Part shown: positions 24,859 through 37,880 of the stretch, in pieces
How the letters are laid out: each line of letters begins with the position of its first letter
Position numbering within the stretch: the first letter of the stretch is position 1
Made by a program: the position numbers and the translations under genes
The notes under the pieces: generated by a model
What the model was told of the DNA's origin: nothing
Databases searched by the model: none
What the model saw: only the letters and a program-made list of their open reading frames with translations
NCBI GenBank assembly: GCA_949316495.1
Contig: OX439002.1
Coordinates: 14,006,001 to 14,070,000, forward strand
Direction: 5' to 3'
Source: Amphiduros pacificus
Lineage: Eukaryota; Annelida; Polychaeta; Phyllodocida; Hesionidae
DNA length: 64,000 nt

Positions 24859-27800
24859 CTCTCCCAGAATCATTAAGGTGACATTACATTGACTACCATT
24901 AACTATTGGTTCCAAGGCTTTTAAATTAAATCATTCATTAAAATGATCAAATGTAAAACATATCTAAAATGATAGTTATAATAAAAGGTTCAGTTTTACA
25001 AAAAAAATTCCTCATAAAGATTCAGGTGGGCTTTTCTTTATATTTAATTGTAATTTTTGTATAATTGTAGATGGTTATTTTTTGTGAAGCGTCGTGTTGA
25101 GGCTTAGTTTTAACTGGTCAGACTGGGCTGCAGAAATCACATCTTCAGGCCACCAGATGGAAAGCAGGAAGAGTGATAGCAACTGTACTACACTAACACA
25201 AATCAAGCTGAAATGGTTCAAATAATGCTACCTACAGTTGTCTGCAAAGCCCTTCAGACATCACTGAGAGAAATAATTTCACAGTTTGTAATCAAAAGCT
25301 GCTGTTCAATAAATGAACCTCCAGAGAAGTGTCATTTATGATGGAAGATGCTCAGGCAGCAGGGAATTTATACGTCCATCAGATATATAATAATGAATCA
25401 TTCGGATGTGTAAAATATCAGGATGCCTTAACACAGCAAAAGGTGACCTGATAGAGCATCAATAAGGACCAACAGAAAACTACAAAATAAGCTGAATATT
25501 ATCAACTTACCATAAACGGGCTAAAAAATCGTTCAGCATCCTCCCATCTTTGTTTCATCTTTGATACGGATTGTTATATTGAAATCACAAAACATCACTC
25601 ACCAAACATTTACCTCATAGCAAAGGTTTATGTACTTCATACTAATGGTGGACTGATGCTTTAATTTGCTAAATGTTATCACAGCTCTAGTATCACTTAC
25701 AGCATTTAAAGATGAGATACTTGGCATAGTGATTATAATGCCTGTAATAAAGGACTATAAAACATTTGTTGCTCATAGGATCTGGTATTGATATATTTTT
25801 TCAGTTAAAAGAATAATACATTCAACTATTAATGGTAATACATGTATTGGAATTGGAAAAAAAAACTTTTTTCTATAAAAAGATACAATAACGGATATAA
25901 GAGGGGAATTTTCTAATTATGGTGAAAATGAAAAGATTGTGTAAATGAGATATACATAATTGGAAACAAAAGTTGATCATGCATATGAGGAAGAGGAACA
26001 CCAGGAAAATATAATAATATAATAGGAATGTATCTGTATGGGGAATTTTACTTACTGTGAGAAGTAAGATTTTTATAACTAAATATAGACATTTTACACA
26101 ATGTTAATGCGATAGCCTTATTTGGAATTTAATGTCTTTTCCTTTCATGTCAATATTAGAATCTGGCAATGTTCATATTTATAACAAAATGATGCGAAAA
26201 TGCAAGATGTGCTGTGATCACCCTTAAAAATGCTTTGCTGGTTGGATTGTTGCTAGATTATATATAGGGAAAGGTTGCTTTTTAGTTTTGAATATATACT
26301 GGATACTAAAGAATTATAATCGAGAAATCAGAAAGATTTTAATGTACAATAATTAGATTCAAAGTTTTCTCTAGTATTAAAGCACATGTATCAATGTATA
26401 ATTTGACATTTTCATGCTCACATTTGACAAAAGTGGAACATTTTTAAACTGTTAGTATATTTTAATTGGTTAGCATCAAAACTAATGTTAATAGATGTAA
26501 ATATTTGTAAATGTGATAAGTTCACCTCTTTTATCCTAGATATTTTAAGTAACTTTTGTTGACTTGCTTTAAATACTTGGACATGGGCTAAATATCAAGA
26601 TTGAAGGTGCTTAAATATGGAAGTAAGTATACAACAGATTTAGCAAAGTGAGAATGTTTAATAAAAATCTCAGCATCAAAATTGATTTTTCATTCTCAAT
26701 TATCACTTTAGTACATCATAACTGATATGATACTTTTATTTACAGTTAAAATAAAATTACTGATACGATACTTTTATTTACAGTTATCCTTATATAAATT
26801 GGTTATTTCTTATATTATTTGAGCCACACCATATCTTATTCTAATTCATTATGTATGTGAATTATCAACTTGGGGAAATAAATTTGTATTTAAAAGAATA
26901 TGTGAAGGACCATTTTGTCTTCTTGCCACTGTAGATGGATATGTTATTTGTCACCTCAATAATATTGAAAAACTTATGTGCCAAGATATGTTGGCATAGT
27001 TTAAGATTAATTTCATTTAGTTTGTGTGTGCAGAGTTCTTCTGTGTTTATTTATTTTTTCAGTAAACAAATTTGTAGATATTGGTATAAAACAAAGTTTT
27101 TGTCTGTTTATCTTTCATTAAGGAATATGTGCCAATATTTTAAGAAAATGTGTCAAAAACATGCAGAATATCACATACAAGTGGGTGGAACATAACAAGA
27201 CATTGTTTTATTAAAATTTTATTTTCAATAGAGAAAACTTATAATTTTTGTTATGTTCTGAATGTGAAACATTATTATTTCTATAACACTTTTAATTGCC
27301 ACATGTAAAGGAAAGCCCCAAGCTTTTTGACCCAGTTCTATGTCCTAAGGTTACATAAATTAGATTTATTCTGCCAAATTAATCACCATAATAATGATAA
27401 TGCTTGCAATATAAAAAGAGATCTGATGATAAGATGCTCTATTCAGAAGTTGATAAATAATTATATAATTAGGAAATTGCATAATAAAACCAATAACTCG
27501 TGGCTTTTTTGTAGTCAATTTTACCTTTCACTGTAAATAATACGAGCCTGGTAGTATTGTGAGAAAGATATCTAGTTTAATCACTTATGAGGACATCTCA
27601 TAAATCTGAAACCACCAATGTTGCTGGCAAAGCCGGTACTGATTAATATTTTTTGGTTGGATGGTTGGTGATGCATAGGGGAAAACAAATCAAAACTCAA
27701 GACTGGGTGACAAATATTTGCAAAATAATTTTGAACGATCAAGATGCCAATCAAAAATAAAATTATACCCGTCTTTGAGACCAAATTTCTGTAACTATGA

Positions 27801-29357
27801 CTATTTTAAATATGATCAACAACTGCCAATTACTCATGTCCAATCAACGTATACATCATATCTTATTTCTGAGGCATACCCAGGGACACTATTTTTAGAA
27901 ATAAATTACATCCCCTCAATATTCGACTAACTTGACAAAAAAATATTAGATTACTAGAAGATATCTTGCATTATAAAATACTCGCATATTTTATTCATTT
28001 CTTGAATGAGCTTACAAAAGGGAACTGAAATACTAAGTTTGAGAGCAAACCCTGCTCATCAGTAATATTTATTCATGTTTGCAAGAATAAAGCAAAAGGA
28101 GTGGGTCAAATAAGGATGCAGTGGGTGAGACAGAAGACAGGTTAATTGCCCCACGTTTTTCTTAGAACAAAGGGCATTGGCCTGAGTGTGGCAAATATAA
28201 ATATCTTGGGAATTCTAGAGTAGGGATGTGTGCAAAAATGAAGTCACTATAAGGACTCCAATTCTAATAAGGGATGGAAACATACAATTCATTGGCATGT
28301 CCCTGTCTTTGATCAATATAAAAAAGATATTTGAAAATATTGTATTTTCATCAAATTAATCATTAATCAGCTAAAATTCACAGAGTTAACTTTCCTTGAT
28401 TAAATCAAATTTACTAATAAAGCATCACTTAAAATTTAACTAATCTATCATAGTTTATTTTTATCATTAAATCCTATCAAAGCATGTAAATTGGTCCCAC
28501 TTCAAATAATTCTTTACATTTCAATATTAAATTAAAGGTTATAAAATGATATATACAAATATCTCACAATGGTTTGTTTTACAACCTCATACATGTACAT
28601 ATACCCAGATACTGACTTGTTTTACAACCTGTTAGTTATCACATAATACAGAAATACATATTCTCCATACATATTACAATGTAATATGTACACATTATTT
28701 AGTCCCACGTCTACATTCATACAATCATGTAAGTCTTGTGTTTGTCATTCACAATCATTATTTAATTGAATCACCTATTATATACAGATTATTTGTACCT
28801 TTTAATAGCATAATTGCACATCATATGGACATGTTTAAATTTATCCTCATCTAAGTGTTCATTCACATGTGACATACATTGTTCCATAGTATTCTATATG
28901 CTCGCTTCCTATTTCAAATATTTGATTTTGGTTTCATATGTTTATCAAATTCAGTTTAAACTTAATCAATGCACATATACATACAGTTATTACACTTTTT
29001 CAAGGAAAAAAATCATATTCCAAAAAAAAGTAATAAGATATAAATATTTATTTTTTAAGCACAATACAAAACCTGTTAACCTGACGTTGCAATTCTAGGT
29101 ATCTTTTTCTTGCACAATGGTCACTGTGTAATACCTAATATGCAAAAGGTCCCTGTGATATATCATGATGCATTACACATTATTAAGCATGGTAATAACA
29201 ACATTACCATTTATTATTGGTGGAAAAAAAGATCAACACTGAAAGGTCTGCCATGTGGCATGTCTCATTACTGAAACAGAGAATTGCTTTTCTAAATAAA
29301 TAGCAAAATGCCGGGCAAGATGATATTGGTGAATACATGTAAGTTTGTGTTGACATA
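24859..29357. other. TNIP 3' UTR and convergent intergenic space
   Basis: TNIP (+) and TMEM243-like copy B (-) converge here. Candidate TNIP polyA signals are near 25746 and 26878. No gene, SINE or element with recognisable ends was found. A near-duplication of ACTTTTATTTACAGTTA lies at 26728-26790. Confidence 0.5.
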
Positions 29358-32300
29358 TCAAGTAGGAGGTAGGTTTGAGGTGGAGATGGTGGAGGACTCC
29401 ACTGTGGTCATAGCAGGTGTCGTGGTGATCATGTCATCGATTTTTGCGTTGAAGACAAATATATCTGTGATGAGGCACTGGAAGATCATAACCCCACATA
29501 CCACTATGATGAACCAGTATTTATCAGTCTGCTGCAATACAGAACAGTCTCATGTTCATCATACTTCCAACATAAAAGAAACACTACAGCATGATTTCCT
29601 TGAGAGAAATCAGACAATTTTTCCTCCATTTATTAATGTGGGTGAAGGGGGGTTGAGGGATAATGGGGGGCATTATGATTATAATATAATAGAAAACCTT
29701 TATAAAAACATGTGATATTATGCATATTGAACCAAGGTTGAGATATAACAAAAGGGAATTCAGAAACTTTTGATTAAAACAAATTAAAAATTGTGGGTAT
29801 AGTTTTGTCAAAAATGATTTCATAAAATTTTGAAAAAAAGAGACAGCTATGTTGATGACAGAAGAAAGCTTCAACTGTAAAACTTTCTTTGTTAAATTGT
29901 AATGCTATAATCTTCAAAATTCCATTTGCTCTGAATACCAGTATGGCAAATATATTGAGGCCTTGTGTTTTTAGGCACCAGGAGCAGGACCTTGATATCT
30001 AATATTTGCTTATGAAAGTATGGTCTTCAAATATGAAATCAGCCAATTTTTAGGATGCAGCTGTGACTGATCTTACGTAAGCACAAAACATCACTTCTTG
30101 TTCTGAATCACATTAGTTAAGGTCTGTTGATTCATATAATCTTCACACAAGTTAACATTCAATTTTGAATTCTTATGCAATTTGTTGTAAAACATACAAT
30201 AATTTGGTATGTATGTCTTTATATTTGGCTTCAATCTATGAATAATGAGGTTGTTTATATGGCTTCAATATTTGACATATCATGAACTCGTTACAGTGGG
30301 GCTCTGACAGGATTTTTTTGTTATGTCATGAGGCCACAAGTGGCAGTTTGTAAACTTTTACTCATCTTTTGGGCACTCTTGTGAAGTCATGGTGCAATAT
30401 TCTTGAATTTTACTACATTTGAAAGGCAAGGAAGCATCATGAGATAACATCTGAAGCTGTTTTCAGCTACTTCAATTTTCGATATAAAATGCATGCAAGA
30501 AAACTGCATCTAAGCAAGCTATGTACATTACCTGAGATCAAAACATAAATGTGATGCAAGTAAAATATGTTTGCTTTAGAATATTAAAAAAAAAAATGAA
30601 CATGACTTGAGATGAAAGTACTTGCTTAATTAAGATTGTCTCAAAAAGCAGACCCAGGCTTATGTTCAATACTGAATGCTTATCAGTAATGGAAGGTAGT
30701 CTTCAAAGAACTTACCAATTGTCCCCCTCTGTACCACACGCCCTGAAATATTTTGAATAATACATCAGGAAAGGTCCAGCTAAACGATGCTCTCATTAAG
30801 ATTTCATTAACTTTATAATCTTTTCAAATGTTTTGCTGTAAAATCTTTGTAAATTCCCATCAATTCAACATATTATTACAGTTAAGATCATTCCTTACTT
30901 CTCAACTATTTGGATGCAAACTTCAGAGATACAGAATAAGATAAAGTACACAAAATAGATTAAAAATGGTTGAAGATTACAATTCCTTAAACAAATCTAA
31001 ATGTTAAATACAAGATGTTCTTTTTGGAAACTGTTGGAGTTTCATGGTTATATTAGTTTTGATATGATTTTAAATCATATACTTACAGTGACTATGCATA
31101 TTAGGCCACTTACTGAAATAAAAGAAAATGTTAAATTACCATCGAAGAGGGGCATTGCACACAAATAATATAACTTTATACTGCACTTTGATCAATAAAA
31201 CAGCCAAATCTATTATAATTTACACAAAAATGGCCATATTAACTTACTTATAATATTGCATGCAAGAAGGTATGATGTACTGTTTTCAGATCCTTTCACC
31301 ATGCAGAAGATGAATGCCAACTGCAAACAATATTTAACATTTCAATTAACCTATTACATACATCTTAAAACTGGAAGTGAAAAGCATATGTCAGCTATTA
31401 TATTTTGAAATATTACACTGTATATGTATCATGACTGAGTTTCTTCCAAAAGTTTCCATAAAAACTGCCCTTTGTGTCCTGATATGTTGAATCCAGAAGA
31501 AATATAGCCTATCTTGACCTTTCCTAGTCTTCTGAGCTGCTGATAACTGCTGAAATTCCCTTTGTATATAAGCTTTAGTATGCCATCTTCCCTGTTACAC
31601 CATTTTGGATTTTTACTTAATTCTTTGTCATGATATTTTACATACATCTCAGTACAGTGGTTGTCATTTTTTGTTTATTCCATTGTAATAAGTGTACCTT
31701 TTAAATGAAAGTTGCATGTTTATAGGAAAATGGGTGGCATAACTTGAAATTTAACATTTATCTGTATAGTTACCCATACATTCAAATAATAACTAGCGGT
31801 AGATACCTTGTGACCAATGTCATAAACGATACTGTAGGATTATGTATGGCTAAAGATATTGTGCTGGTTGATATATGACTTAATGACATTTCCTCTTACA
31901 CTCTGCAAGGAAGACGTCACCATTTCATTGATAAATACCAAAGCACCATTATGATGTCATTACTCCTTCAACTACCGGTACATGAAATGGTGCGCCATTA
32001 TGACCCATCAAAGCCAAATAAATTGATAATATATTTCTGTTCAAAGGGGATTCATGTTTTTATATACACATGGAAACATCATTTAGTGATCTTTTATGAT
32101 TAATTCATTGGCCTTGGCCAGTAGCTGCTGCATTAGACCTAGTCACTGCCCATTGGTACAAATTTAGAAGTAAACAAAATATCATATTTCTCAAAATTTC
32201 CCACAATTTTTTGGACACAATTGAGAACCTCTACAAGTTTAATTACTAAAATTTAAGAATTACCAAATTGGTAGTGTAATTATTCTGAAATATGTACTCA

Positions 32301-34790
32301 AATTTACCTTCCAGTATCTCAATAAAAGGATGTGGAACACCCATAAAACATACAATATAATAATGAATCTATGAAACTTACCACTGCCATGAAGACTGTG
32401 AAACCTCCCAGAATCCTCACTCCCATTGTCTACAACATATACCAACAGATGTAAAAAATAGATGTAAATAATATAATTTATAAAATCCTTAATACCTGCA
32501 ATGCTATTTATTCACAAATCTAATTCACAAGTCTAATTTTGCCATCAAAATAAAATATTCTGCAGTTTGACCATAAAAACATAACAAAACCTCACATGAT
32601 GCTCTGCATAATACTCTGCACAAAACACTGCATTGCAGACTGACATACGGAACCACAGCTTTAAAGGGATTAAGCACCAATTTTGCAAATTAAAATTCAC
32701 ATATTGGTGATAAATGTAATTGTCTTTCATATAGATCTACTTTCTTTTTTATTGATGCATCCCCACGTTTGCCTGTTAATTCTATTTTAACTATTTATTG
32801 CCCCTTAATGAACCACACATATTCTTGGCATGATTTTTATGTGGAGTGTTATCATAAAGGCACTGAAAGGTAAGATGACATCATTAGAGTTTGGCAATAC
32901 GCTTTTGACGCCATGAGAGGTATTGTCCTTCAGAGAGTGCCAGAATGACATCAAACAGTGCTATCCTACTTTGAGCCTCATCTAAGGTAAAAAAAAAAGT
33001 TCACACTGCCCTTGTTTACCTGTCACGTGCATCAGATGGCTGAGACAGATCTCTGGTAAGAGTACAACTTCTATGTCATATTGCAACTCATCTAATTACT
33101 TAATGTTAAACTTCAATATGTCATGATGTTCATATGTAGATATTCTCTTTATAGACAAATTTAAAGGTCTAATGCCTGATACCTTTAATCATGAAAGTTA
33201 AACTTTGAGTAAGTGGGCCTAGAGGTCAAATTTGAGCATGTATCCATGTATGATTTTAATAATTTCCTATCCATGTATGATTTTAATAATTTCCTTGTGA
33301 AAAATATTTTTGATACTTTTTATAAAAATCTATTCTTTGAATGTGTAAATTATTTTTGATCAAAGAGAAAGGGTGACGAGATTTGAAAAAAAAAAAAGTT
33401 GCTGTTTGAGGTATGGGCTGCATTAAAATTCGCCACTGAAAAGAGCGTGCGATCTCGCTGTTCTGTCACTACGTTGCCTGCCCTCTGGTGGAATTTACAC
33501 TGAACTAATCTCCACTTCACTTTTGTTTTGCAAGTTTATGTGATGGGTTGTGCTTTTGGCATATTATGAATGGTACAATTCTCACTTATTTGTTGTCATA
33601 ATTACGGTAGATATGAAATATTACCTCCAATATGCATACATTTCTGTATTTGGGCTTTGTTTTCAACCATCGGGAATTTGACCTAATTATTGACCTAATT
33701 TTGGAACCAGCGGAGGTCCCGCAAGGTTTTACAGATGCAGCCATTAATTACATAGACAGCTGTATAAGTGAGAGATAGTTACAGCAGTGAGAGATAGTTA
33801 CAGCAGTGAGAGATAGCTGCACAAGTGAGAGATGGCTGCACAAGTGAGACAGCTGCATGAGTGAGAGACAGCTGCATGAGTGTGGACTGCAAAAGTAGGA
33901 GATAGCTACACAACTGAATGAGAGATGGATACAATAATTGAGATATAGCTGAACACGTGATAGATGGATACAACAGTGAGAGACAGCTGTATAAATGAGA
34001 GGTAGCTACAACAGTGATAGCTACAACAGTGAGATAGCTGTACATGTGAGAAATAGTTCAGATGAGACAGCTGCAGCCACAAGTGAGAGATTGCTTCACA
34101 AATCAGAGATGGATACAAAAGTGAGAGACAGCTGCATAAGTGAAAGATAGCTGCATATGCGAGAAATAGCTGCATCAGTGAGAGATAGCTGCATATGTGA
34201 GAAATAGCTGCATGTGTGAGAAATAGCTGCATATGTGAAAAATAGCTGCATATGTGAAAAATAGCTGCATATGTGAGAGAGAGCTGCACAAGTGAAATAT
34301 TGCAACCCCTCCCAGCCGAAGGCACTTGTGTTCTTAACATCATAATATTGCCTCTTGTTTTCAATATTTTTTTGGTTGTTTTCACGATTTTTTTTTCAGA
34401 CAATTATGCCATTAATGCTTCAATGACAACAGTGAAATTAATGGTGTCCCCTCGATAAGGATGAGTGAAAAATAATGTGTATTCATGTGTTATATACAAT
34501 CACAGTGTGGCATGTCTGGTCATCCCAAAATAACCCAAATATGTCCCAAATGGAACCCTGGGCTAGTTGAAGCCTGTGATTCAGTGTGACTGGACAGACT
34601 ACAGACTTCAAGTTTCAACCACTGTGTACAATACCTAACATGCATGCCATACTGTACAAACTATTTCTGTGACTCTAACAATAACTCAACTCACAATTTT
34701 GGGGTCTTGGTCATAATAAACAGGCCCCACATCATAGCCAGTGAAGGGACTAGAACCCTCACTGGAACTTTGTCTTGTTGATCCATCCAT
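29358..34790 (-). CDS. TMEM243-like three-TM membrane protein, copy B (6 coding exons)
   Basis: Minus-strand coding exons in transcript order: 34790-34695, 32429-32382, 31320-31248, 31112-31087, 30742-30716, 29531-29358. All have GT-AG boundaries and compatible phases, giving 147 residues. The N-terminus is polar (MDGSTRQSSSEGSSPFTGYD). Three hydrophobic segments follow: about residues 34-56 (MGVRILGGFTVFMAV...), 66-83 and 94-115. A VWYRGGQL loop before TM3 resembles the WYRQGDL of human TMEM243. The Thr/Ser-rich tail (MITTTPAMTTVESSTIS) is absent from copy A. Exon 2 is 48 nt, the same size as exon 2 of copy A, and the loop/TM3 region is alike (K.WF...V.G..I....TD...F), so the two are probably paralogues. 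TMEM243 function is poorly known. Several of the exons are very short (26 and 27 nt), so cDNA support is desirable. Confidence 0.7.
33240..33295 (+). repeat. Perfect 27-bp direct duplication
   Basis: TATCCATGTATGATTTTAAT and the following seven bases occur twice back to back, just outside the left arm of the inverted repeat. Confidence 0.8.
33355..34330 (+). repeat. Left arm of a ~1-kb inverted repeat (intron 1 of copy B)
   Basis: Read in reverse complement, this arm matches 35540-36618 along its length. The inner ends match over CCAGCCGAAGGCACTTGTG (34312-34330). Next comes an about 18-bp minisatellite (33769-34296, unit like GAGAGATAGCTGCATAAGT), and then unique-looking sequence down to GGGTGACGAG near 33371. 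Similarity appears to be around 80 percent by eye, with gaps. The outer part includes a CTCF-like motif at 33478-33491. Confidence 0.85.
33478..33491 (-). promoter_or_regulatory. CTCF-like motif in the left inverted-repeat arm
   Basis: The reverse complement reads CCACCAGAGGGCAG. It is the counterpart of the two motifs at 36265 and 36499 in the right arm. Confidence 0.4.
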
Positions 34791-35073
34791 GTTGATGACG
34801 GGTTCTCATATGACTGGGGAGATGTTATTATGTCACAACACTTCAACTCTGAAACCTCACTATCTGAGTGGACATGAAATAAATATCAACGTAAGGGGTA
34901 CATTCTTTAAGTTGACTCTCCATTCTGAAAAGATTTAAAATTATTTTACACCTTTATTATTTATGGCATTAATATAGGTTTCTTTTACAATAAAGGATCC
35001 TTCTTGAGTCCTATATTTTAGCCAATCAAAGTAAAGTTGACAAAACGGGTTTCACGTGACAGCAGACGACAAA
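34791..35073. promoter_or_regulatory. Bidirectional promoter between the head-to-head TMEM243-like genes
   Basis: Only 283 bp separate the two divergent start codons. The segment holds a CCAAT box at 35022-35026 and a palindromic E-box TCACGTGA at 35052-35059. The latter is the core recognised by USF/MITF/TFEB-type bHLH factors and lies 15 bp before the copy A ATG. No TATA box is visible. Sharing of regulation is inferred from geometry. Confidence 0.55.
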
Positions 35074-37880
35074 ATGGAGGAAGCGGACAGTTCGAGGTTG
35101 TTGGGCGACAGACCTGAGACAAAACGATCATATACGGCATCGTCTTCTCCACTCTACCATGACAACACCGATTCGCCGACCTCGGTAACTATTATGCTTG
35201 GTGGATTGATGATTTCAGACAATGACAGAATTTTCAAAACGAAATGTACAAATGACAAGCACTTGGTATCACTTCAGAAAAGCCTTGGCAAAAAGCACTG
35301 CTCAGTGGCCTGAACTGGCCGAAGTCATGCACTGAATCCCGGGCACTGAATGGTCTGGGGAGTCTTTGCAAGGACATGCCCCTCTCCATTCCCGAGAGGT
35401 TTAGGGAAATTCACCTTTTAGAGTTATAAATTACACTGAATTCTCCAACCACAACATGGTCCATGTCAGGTGGATGTTACTTCTGAATTCTCAATTAATT
35501 TCACCATGACTGTTCAAATCTGTTATTTTTCTTATTTTTACAAGTGCCTTCGGCTGGTAAAGGATACTGTCTCTCACTGCTGTAACTATCTCTCACCTGT
35601 GCAGCTCTCTCTCACTGCTGTAACTATCTCTCACTTATGCAGGTATCTCTCACTGATGCAGCTATCTCTCACTGCTGTAACTATCTCTCACTGATGCAGC
35701 TGTCTATCTCTCATTGTTGTAACTGTCTCTTACTGTAACTATCTCTCAACTGTGCAGCTGTCTCACCTATGCAGCTGTCTCTCACTTGTGCAGCTATCTC
35801 TCTGTTGTTACTGTTTCTCGTTGTAACTGTATCTCTTATTTATGCAGCTATCTCTTATTTATGCAGCTATCTCTTATTTATGCAGCTATCTCTTATTTAT
35901 GCAGCTATCTCTTGCTGTTGTAGCAATCTCTCACTTGTGCAGCAATCTCTCACTTGTGCATCTATCTCTATTGTTTCTTACAATCATGCTGGCTAAAAAA
36001 TATCTGCATTTCACCCATGCAGGCCCCTTTGTACAAAACCTAGTGGGGCCTCAATAATTAGGTCAATAATTAGGTTAAATTATCGATGGTTGAAATCAAA
36101 GCTCTAATACAGAAATATAGGCACATTGTGAGCAATATTTCATATCTAACTTAATTCTGATAAAAATTGAGTGAAAACTACTCTATTCCTAATGTACATA
36201 TTGCATAAAACATCGCATAAACTTTCAAAATGAAACTGAAGTAGAGACTGCTTTTGCCTCAATTCCACCAGAGGGCAGGCAATGTGGTGATGGAACAGCA
36301 AGGTCAAATTACTGATGGTTGAAAACAAAGCTCTAATACAGAAATATAGTCAAATTATGGGTAATATTTCATATCTAACATAATTCTGACAAAAAAATCA
36401 ATGAGAACTACTCTATTCCTAATGTACATATTGCACAAAACATCGCATAAACTTGCAAAATAAAACTGAAGTGGAGACTGGTTTTGCCTCAATAAATTCC
36501 ACCAGAGGGCAGGCAACATGGTGACGGAACAGCGGGATCGCACACTCTTTTCAGTGGCGAACTTTGATGCAGCCCATACCTCACACAGCAACTCGTCACC
36601 CTTCCCCTCTGATCACGTTCATGCTTTTTTATATATGTATGTAATAAAAGAGCAATATTCAATGTCAAAGATTCTCAAACATGATTTACTTTTTTTAAAT
36701 GTGTGAAATTGATAAATAATCAATAATAAGTTGTTATCAAGTATCAATGAATGTTAACCCCTAATGGAGTAGCCTATCCAAATTTTTGTTGATTGGCAGG
36801 ACTAACCAATTTGTTTAATGAAGTGCTGAGGTCAAAAGTTCATGATCCAGTCAGTCTGACATCATTATCATGATTAGATTGTAACAAGTTGCAGCCCTTC
36901 AGAATGTTACAAATGATGTCATCAAGCCAGAACAATGGGGACATCAACGTCCTTCCTGTCCGTTGCTGGTGGTGGACGTTGCCGTCCTCCCTGTCCGTTA
37001 GGGGATTACAATCTAAATGGTCAGGGGAAAAGTAAACCAAGTTTACATCTACATGTATCTTGATTATTAGATAAATCAATGTAGCCTACAGTAATGTTTG
37101 TTCATTGTACAGCCTTGAACAATGAACTATTTACTTACAGAATTGTTCAATTTGTTGTGGATGTATTATATGTTTGTATTTACAGAGACTGATGCAGCTT
37201 GCCTTTGTTTCCATCCTAGGACTTATGGTTGTTGTAAGTAATTCTAACAGATATCAATAATCATTTCACCAAATAAATCTTGAAAAAGAAAATTACTTTC
37301 AAACAATCAACATCACAAAAATAACTGGTGATATTTGATACTGCCATTGGTCAACATGGATTAATATAGAACTCCATTCCCATAACATATTACAGTGATA
37401 AATTGCACAAACTGCATTCATTTTGTCAAGCTCTACCTGCATGGCATTATTTAGTCTTTAATGAAGAACACAAAGTAGTAAAATGAAAATGTGGGCATTT
37501 TAGTCCTTCAGGTCAAGGTGTGTGTTGAATGTATCTGTTGTGTTTCAGATAACTGTTATTTTGAGTATATATCGTGCTGCCACAGAAAAAAGTATTGGAG
37601 GACTCTATTTCTTGTTAGGTGCCTCCTTGATTGGTTTTGTTGTAGTGGAAGTATTTCTGGTGAGAATTTTCCCCATTCTTAAGTTGAATTGCTATTTATA
37701 TTGAAGAGATAATATAAATATCAGCATGTGATAAATAGTAATTTAATATTTGTGAACTGTTTTCAGATGCTATTTGTGAAGAATGGAGATTTAGGCAAGG
37801 AAAAGGTGTGGTTTGTTTACTTTGTGGGAGGATGCATAGTGGTGGAAGCAATGTTTACAGATGTAGTACTCTTCCAGTGA
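35074..37880 (+). CDS. TMEM243-like three-TM membrane protein, copy A (4 coding exons)
   Basis: Coding exons are 35074-35184, 37186-37233, 37549-37659 and 37767-37880, all phase 0, giving 127 residues (human TMEM243 about 118). A polar Ser/Asp-rich N-terminus is followed by three hydrophobic segments: about residues 40-60 (LMQLAFVSILGLMVVITVIL), 67-92 and 104-126. The FVKNGDLGKEKVWF loop aligns with WYRQGDL of TMEM243 and with VWYRGGQL of copy B. It is transcribed away from copy B with 283 bp between the start codons. Intron 1 holds the right arm of the inverted repeat and a piggyBac-type MITE. A polyA signal candidate lies at 39734-39739, implying a long 3' UTR; an earlier one is at about 38345. 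The family call is tentative because the proteins are short and hydrophobic; the exon structure itself is well supported. Confidence 0.7.
36265..36279 (+). promoter_or_regulatory. CTCF-like motif in the right inverted-repeat arm, first copy
   Basis: CCACCAGAGGGCAGG, a good fit to the CTCF core. Confidence 0.4.
36499..36513 (+). promoter_or_regulatory. CTCF-like motif in the right inverted-repeat arm, second copy
   Basis: CCACCAGAGGGCAGG again, in the tandem duplicate of the same segment. Confidence 0.4.
36758..37004 (-). mobile_element. piggyBac-type MITE, copy 3, in intron 1 of TMEM243-like copy A
   Basis: Reverse-complement copy of 298-606: it starts after TTAA (36754-36757) with CCCCTAATGGAGTAG and ends CTGTCCGTTAGGGG. 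The right target site has decayed to ATTA. Confidence 0.75.

Larger units (their letters stand above)
35540..36618 (-). repeat. Right arm of the ~1-kb inverted repeat (intron 1 of copy A)
   Basis: Reverse-complement partner of 33355-34330. It contains the matching minisatellite at about 35565-35970 (CTATCTCTCACTGATGCAG units). Its distal part is tandemly duplicated, with units of about 230 bp at about 36080-36310 and 36310-36540, so one left-arm segment has two right-arm equivalents, each with a CTCF-like motif. The spacer of about 1.2 kb holds both first exons and the shared promoter. Confidence 0.85.

Noticed and set aside
29308-29715. 135-codon plus-strand open frame
   Set aside because: It is the antisense of the last coding exon of TMEM243-like copy B and its intron; the minus strand carries the splice-consistent coding signal.
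33906-34403. 165-codon minus-strand open frame with HICSYLSLMQL-type repeats
   Set aside because: It merely translates the 18-bp minisatellite of the inverted-repeat arm.
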